This document shows, in pieces, positions 58,264 through 64,000 of a stretch of 64,000 nt of DNA. Source of the DNA: Bursaphelenchus xylophilus (taxonomy: Eukaryota > Nematoda > Chromadorea > Rhabditida > Aphelenchoididae). A program made the translations under genes and the position numbers. The notes under the pieces were generated by a model. It did not search any database. It saw only the letters and a program-made list of their open reading frames with translations, and was not told the DNA's origin. Location: positions 8,928,001-8,992,000 of the forward strand of contig CAJFCV020000003.1 in NCBI GenBank assembly GCA_904066235.2, given 5' to 3'. Numbering within the stretch: the stretch's first letter is position 1; every line of letters begins with the position of its first letter.

Positions 58264-60957
58264 CTACTTGTTGGCCAACAATTGTTTCATGCGGTTGAGG
58301 GCTGAGCCGGCCTTGAACCATTCAATCTGTTGTTCGTTGAAGGTGTGATTTAATTTTACTTCCTCCTTCTTTCCATCCGAATGTTTCAGCACCAAAGTCA
58401 GGGGTTTGCCGGGGGCGAAGCTGGTCAATCCGTGGATGGAGACCTTGTCATCGGGTCTGACCTTGTCGTAGTCAGCGGGGTTGGCAAAGGTGAGAGGGAG
58501 CATACCCTGTTTCTTCAAGTTGGTCTCTAAAACAAGGTCAAAATTTAATTTTATCCCCAAAATAAAAGGGCTAAACTGTTTTCATCACATTGCTAATTCT
58601 TATTCCCATCTACAAACAGTATTACTTACCATGAATACGGGCGAAACTCTTGACAATAATCGCTCTTCCTCCAAGATGACGGGGTTCCAAGGCGGCATGT
58701 TCGCGAGACGATCCCTCACCGTAGTTCTCGTCTCCGATGGTAACCCATTGAATTCCCTTGGCCTTGTAGTCTCTAGCAGTGTCTGGGACAGCTCCATATT
58801 CACCAGTGGTCACGTTTTTCACCTAAAATCTCACGTACAATATTTTTCACATCACATATAACATAATTTCCCCTTCAATTAACTTCCTCTTCACTCAAAC
58901 CTAAATTCAAAGCTCAAAAAAACTAAAAATCTCACCTTGTTCATTTCTCCATTCTCTGCATTGACGGCGGTCAAGAACAAATTGTTCGAGATGTTATCCA
59001 AATGCCCTCTGTATTTGAGCCATGGGCCGGCGGCGGAGATATGGTCGGTGGTGCACTTTCCTTTGACCTTGATGAGGATGGTCAAGTCTTCCAGATCCTT
59101 TCCATCCCAAGCCTTGAAGGGTTCGAGGAGTTGGAGACGTTGACTTTGGGGGTCCACGATGACTTGGCCCGACTTGCTTGGTGGTTGGTAGGTGTCCTCT
59201 CCTGGGTCGTATCCCTTGGCCGGGAGGCATTCACCGGTTGGGGGCTGAAGCTTGAATTTGGAGCCATCGGCGGCGGTGAGTTCGTCGTTTCTGGGGTCAA
59301 AGTCCAGACGTCCAGCCAGGACGAGGGCGGTCACGAGTTCCGGCGAAGTGACGAAACCATGGGTGGCGGGGTTGGCGTCGTTACGACCGGTGAAGTTACG
59401 GTTGTATGAGGTGACAATCGTGTTCTTTTCTCCCTTCTTCACATCCTTACGGTCCCATTGGCCGATGCATGGGCCGCAGGCGTTGGCCAAGACAACTCCG
59501 CCGATCTTCTCGAAGGTCTCGGTGAATCCATCACGAGTGATGGTGGCACGGACTTGTTCGGATCCGGGAGTGATGGTGAAGAGAGATTTGGCCTTGATTC
59601 CCTTGTCAATGGCCTAAACACAGAAAATATTAACATCAAAACACAAAAAACTTATACTTGATCCAACAATCCAACTCCGAAAAAACTGAATTTATCCTAC
59701 CTGTTGAGCAATGGAAGCGGAGCGAGCCATATCTTCGTACGAGGAGTTGGTGCAGGATCCAATGAGACCGACCTTGATCTCCTTGGGCCAATTATGTTGT
59801 TCCGCGTGAGCTCCGAGTTTGTCAATGGGATGAGCAAGATCCGGGGTGAATGGACCGTTTACATGAGGAATAAGGGTGTCCAAGTCGATCTCAATCACCT
59901 ACAATAACCATAATTTGATTGATTTTGCACTAAAAACAAAAAAATGCATATTATCCTTGCCTACCTTATCATATTGAGCGCCCTCATCGGGGGTCAACAA
60001 GCTCTTGTACTTGTCCGCTTCTTTCGCGATTCCTTCTCTGCCAGTGGCCTTCAGATACTCTCCCATCGAGGCAGTGTAGGGGAAGATCGAAGTTGTGGCA
60101 CCAATTTCAGCTCCCATGTTGCAGATGGTTCCCATTCCAGTGCAAGACAAGGACTGGACTCCAGGGCCAAAGTACTCAACAATCGCGCCAGTTCCTCCCT
60201 TGACAGTCAAGATATCAGCGACCTTGAGGATGACATCCTTGGACGCAGTCCATCCCGACAATTTTCCGGTAAGTTTGACTCCAATCACCTTGGGGCATTT
60301 GAGTTCCCATGGGATGTCAGCCATCACATCGACGGCATCGGCTCCACCAACACCAATACAGACTCCACCCAGACCTCCTCCGTTGGGGGTGTGGGAGTCG
60401 GTTCCGATGAGGAGAAGGCCGGGGAAAGCGTAGTTCTCGAGGATGATCTGATGGATAATACCCGATCCCGGCTTCCAGAATCCGACGCCATATTTGTTTC
60501 CGGCCGAGCTCAAGAAGTCGTAGACTTCCTTGTTCAAGTCCTTGGCTCTGTCCGTGTCCTTTTTGCTGCCAACTTGGGCCTCGATCAAGTGATCGCAATG
60601 AATTGTGGATGGGACCGCGACCTGAGGAAGACCCGAGGAAATGAACTGAAGCATGGCCATTTGAGCGGTGGCATCTTGCATGGCGACTCGGTCGGGTCGC
60701 AGGCGCAAGTAGCTGACTCCACGCTCAATCTCCTGGTTCTTGGGATCGTCCAAATGACCGTAGACGATCTTCTCGGAGAGGGTCAGAGGTCGGTTCAGGC
60801 GTTTGCGAACAATCTCCACATTGGCCTGGATTTTCTCGTACGGAAGCGTTTTCTCGGGCTCGAATTTGCTGATCGGCACACTCGATCTGACGACGACACT
60901 GCTGTGGAAAAGGCGCATCCCACCGCCGAGATTGACGGGATTCACTTTGAACAGCAT
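58264..60957 (-). CDS. aco-2: Mitochondrial aconitate hydratase (aconitase)
   Basis: The TCA-cycle enzyme that converts citrate to isocitrate in the mitochondrial matrix using a 4Fe-4S cluster. Exons from the 5' end: 60957-59965, 59898-59701, 59613-58936, 58822-58630 and 58526-58264, giving 774 residues in frame, the normal length. The first 30 or so residues are basic and hydrophobic with no acid ([20 protein letters not shown]), a mitochondrial targeting peptide. Cluster cysteines are C380 ([11 protein letters not shown]), C443 and C446 ([10 protein letters not shown]), with the same spacing as in bovine aconitase. The active-site [12 protein letters not shown] loop is present. The start follows CTTGCAG, a trans-splice or 5' UTR acceptor. 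Confidence 0.97.
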
Positions 60958-62081
60958 CTTCTGCAAGGAGAATATAAGTAAAACACCGGGGAAATAAAAA
61001 AATGGGAGAAAATAACAATTAAACCCGTCAAGCAGACCACGAGAGTAAACAAGGACCAGCAAAGACAAGAGGAGAAACATGAACTACGTTTTTATATTAA
61101 TTTAGACATCAAGGATAACATACCAAAAATTTTTTGCAAACTTATCACAAATATACTCAAGTTATTGCTGGATTCCCAGCAGAAAATCGTAAACATCACA
61201 TGGAGATAAGAAATTCAAACATTTAGCAGCGAAATTACATAAATTTTTGGTAGTTTAATATAACCTAAACGTTCTTTTGCAAAGGAATGTCAACTGACCG
61301 TCCAAACAGGCACACACGAGTCCCGATTCAACTAATAAGACTGTTACAAACAAACAGACGTCCGTTTCAGCGGCGGCGAGAGAGTAATTGATAATGCCTC
61401 TCCCCAATCAAAACAAACTCCGCTTATGGGGTTTACCTAAAAATAAAATCAAACATCAAAGTACCCCACCTCGAGAGGAGGGGGGAAATGATAACCTTTT
61501 GGAAATGGAGCGCCTCGAACTTATCACGGCCTGATCGAAAAGCCGGGAAACGACCGGGAAGTTTGTGGGACAAGTGGGAAAGGCCCGACACAAGACGGAC
61601 GGGAGCAAAAACTCACACAAAACTAACACAAAACCTCCGGCCGGTCGTCACAATCGAAGAGCTTGCGAATCATATAAAACTTGGCAAAACAATTTTTCGC
61701 CTAATCGACGACATAAAAAATTCGTCATCCAGACATGGATAACATGAAAAAAAAATGTTCCAAATGAGATCTGCCCTTGAAATTTTAGCATGTAACTTGT
61801 AAATTACTGCAAATCAAAAAGTGAAAATGAAAATCCTAAAAAATAAAAAGCAAAAGGAGTCGCGCTGACCGATTTTCTGGAAACTCCGAATAATCCATCA
61901 TTTATTCCAATATTTTTGACTAAAATTCGGGATCTCTTGGTTTCAGATTTTCGCGGCTCTGCATAAATACGCTCACGTGCCTTCCACTCGCTGTTTATTC
62001 GCATTTCAATGGTCACGATTATATTATTCATAAATAATATTACTCATTTATAGGTCGAATGCTCAACTAATATAAATCACG
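60958..62081. other. Divergent promoter region of aconitase and cytohesin
   Basis: About 1.1 kb, AT-rich except for a more GC-rich island near 61310-61660. A TGATAA (GATA-factor-like) site occurs near 61488. A TTTATAG acceptor-like sequence ends at 62053, shortly before the cytohesin start. No convincing coding region. Confidence 0.4.
60961..60962 (-). promoter_or_regulatory. Candidate trans-splice acceptor of aconitase
   Basis: TTCTCCTTGCAG ends three bases before the start codon on the minus strand, supporting that start. Spliced leader or 5' UTR intron cannot be told apart from sequence. Confidence 0.45.
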
Positions 62082-63765
62082 ATGGAAGATGGGATATTCC
62101 ATCTGGATGAGCTCACAGAGGCCGAAAAAGGACGGCTAGACCAGATTCATCAGCGCAAGGACGAAGTCGTTTCCCGAATTCATGTAGGTGTAAAGTTCAT
62201 TTGTTTTTTGTGGTTTAGAGCGGTCATTTTTGGAAGAGAAGGGGAGGGCTAGATCTTATGATAAGCTCAGTTGATCTTTGTTTCTCGCGGATCAATGGGA
62301 ACTGAAGTCTGCTATGATTTTCTTGTTATGATATACGAATATTTCTAGGAATTGGAATCATTGCTGATCCGGAAACAAGACGAAATCGACAGTCTAAACT
62401 TGGAGGAGATAGAGTAGGTGACTGTTTTCCGAAACTGTTCTTTGCGCTCTCAAAGAACGAGCACAGTTTTTGTATTGTTCCTTGTTTTAGTTATCACATG
62501 GCTTTGCAAGACCCCAAACTCCAAATAAGAGCCTTTAACAAGAAGCCCAAACTGACGATGGACAAGCTGGTGGAAGGAGCGATCTTGGAGAAAGATCCCG
62601 CTACCATTGCCAAATATTTATATGAGACTAGAGGGCTTTCCAAAAAAGCGATCGGAGAATACCTAGGTGCAGATGGGGAAGATACAAAATTAGTGCTCAA
62701 GGAGTTCATAAAGTTGCAGAGTTTGGAGGATCTGGAGATTGTGCCTGCTCTTCGGACCTTTTTGAACTCATTTCAATTGGGAGGAGAGAGCCAGATCATC
62801 GACAGGGTTTTGGAAACCTTTTCGAATTGGTTCTGCGAATCAAATTCGAAAAGTTCGACTTTTATTAATGCTGGTAAGAACATGAAATGAAAATCTAATA
62901 TAATGTGTAATATCTTCAGCGACGTGTCACACATTCCTCTACGCCGTTCTGATGTTGAATACCTCATTACACAACCCGAAAGTGGTGCATTCCTTGGATT
63001 TTATAAAGCCAGCCGACTTCTTGAAGATCTGCGAGGGAACTTCGCTCTCAAAGGAGTTCTTATTGGTAAGTTTAGTTTCTTATTATTGTCTACTTGACTT
63101 TTAGAATGTATACAACGAAGTGAAAGCGCATGCATTCGTATACGACAAATTTGCTGACATCACCAAGAATCTTCTTCATCAGTCATCCAAGACTGGATTC
63201 CTTTTAAAACAGAGCAGCAAGGGTTGGAAGTGGAACAAAAGATGGTTTGCACTTATGGAACATTGTCTCTACTACTTTGAGGATCATGATGTGAGTGGTT
63301 TTCCAAAGTTTGGGATTTGTTTATATTATACTAGCCATCAGACTTGGTACAATATAATTTTTGTTTTTTAGACCTCTGCTCCGCGGGGAATCATCTCATT
63401 GGAGTCGATTAGGTTCCGGAAAGTCGAAGATCGTGCTCATCCATATTGCCTTGAGCTATTTTCGGTGACTTCGGATTCAGTTACAGTATGTAAATTGGAA
63501 AGTATTGGAACAGTTCCGAAAACAAGTCATGGGACCATAAAATTGGCAGCAGAAACCGAAAAAGACTTGAAGGATTGGATGACGGCCATTGAGTAAGTTG
63601 AATCGAGATTTGGGATCAGTTTTTGTCATGAGTAACTTGACCTTATACTTGAAAAAAAAACTTATTAAAGTGGAATAAAATTTGTCTATTTTCAGGCAAA
63701 GCGCATGGATTCATGAATATTACGATCTGATTCAACTAAAAAGAACGCGATCCCAGAAGAAGTGA
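62082..63765 (+). CDS. grp-1: Cytohesin, Arf guanine-nucleotide exchange factor (coiled coil-Sec7-PH)
   Basis: Activates Arf GTPases at phosphoinositide-rich membranes. Exons: 62082-62183, 62349-62413, 62491-62873, 62920-63065, 63105-63290, 63372-63592 and 63696-63765, giving 390 residues in frame, the normal cytohesin length. Residues about 8-55 form a charged coiled coil. The Sec7 domain spans about 70-255 and includes FQLGGESQIID, with the catalytic glutamate at E155, and the second Arf-binding motif LNTSLHNP. The PH domain (about 270-370) starts TGFLLK and has the basic strand WKWNKRWFAL. A basic tail (LKRTRSQKK) closes the protein. The Sec7 core is somewhat diverged from vertebrate cytohesins (for example GES for GEA), but key residues remain. 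The symbol follows the C. elegans cytohesin. Confidence 0.92.
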
Positions 63766-64000
63766 CTGCTTTTTGACAGTACTTTTTATGAATGTGATGT
63801 CATCTTTTGCATCTTAATCTCATTTTTTATCAATCAACTTTTCTTAGCAAAATTCCCTACGGGTCTCACATTATTTTGTCCAGCAATAATTATCCAGCCT
63901 TATTTTCAATCTTCATGGTACTCAGTATATTGTTCCTAAGTGAACATGTATAATATGTAAATTTATACATAATGATTATAAATATTACCCGCGATTTTTA
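63766..64000 (+). other. 3' UTR of the cytohesin gene
   Basis: AT-rich sequence after the stop codon with several near-AATAAA hexamers (for example near 63885 and 63975). No other gene is visible before the window ends. Confidence 0.5.

Overview
This window comes from a nematode genome. The genes have many short exons and AT-rich introns that end in TTTCAG. Several start codons sit just after a splice-acceptor-like sequence, as expected for spliced-leader trans-splicing. The protein families are typical of worms: TWK-type two-pore potassium channels, a sex-peptide-receptor-like GPCR, a D2-like amine receptor, GLOD-4, mitochondrial aconitase and cytohesin. I cannot name the species. The coding models were built by hand from splice sites and reading phase. 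All ten close in frame, except that the last exon of the first gene is unresolved.

Layout, left to right. 0.2-6.4 kb (+): a secreted carotenoid-oxygenase-family protein. 9.2-13.5 kb (-): a D2-like dopamine receptor. 13.8-24.4 kb (-): a sex-peptide/myoinhibitory-peptide-type GPCR. 25.4-31.3 kb (+): a K2P channel. 32.7-34.9 kb (+): a Frag1/PGAP2-like membrane protein. 35.2-37.8 kb (-): GLOD-4. 38.4-40.2 kb (-): a second K2P channel. 44.3-48.3 kb (+): an AAAP amino-acid transporter. 51.2-55.3 kb: an unusually GC-rich block with no convincing protein gene. 55.25-55.51 kb (+): two microRNA precursors, miR-100 and let-7. 55.6-58.2 kb (+): an SLC49/FLVCR-like transporter. 58.3-61.0 kb (-): mitochondrial aconitase. 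62.1-63.8 kb (+): cytohesin.

The most important observation is the microRNA pair. A perfect mature let-7 (55443-55464) and a perfect mature miR-100 (55254-55275) lie on the same strand 189 bases apart, each in a convincing hairpin. This is the ancestral animal mir-100/let-7 cluster, which Caenorhabditis elegans has lost. It sits at the 3' edge of the GC-rich block, and the SLC49-like gene starts about 120 bases further on.

Introns and intergenic DNA carry many inverted-repeat DNA elements, most flanked by TA as in Tc1/mariner-type MITEs. There is a 1.54-kb element at 3016-4555, a four-copy palindromic family of about 250 bp, a 0.92-kb element at 36490-37411, and a stack of three elements inside one potassium-channel intron. 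The outer arms of one stacked element hold tRNA-like Pol III promoter boxes that face each other. Several short motifs and a diverged 70-base repeat are also scattered through introns.
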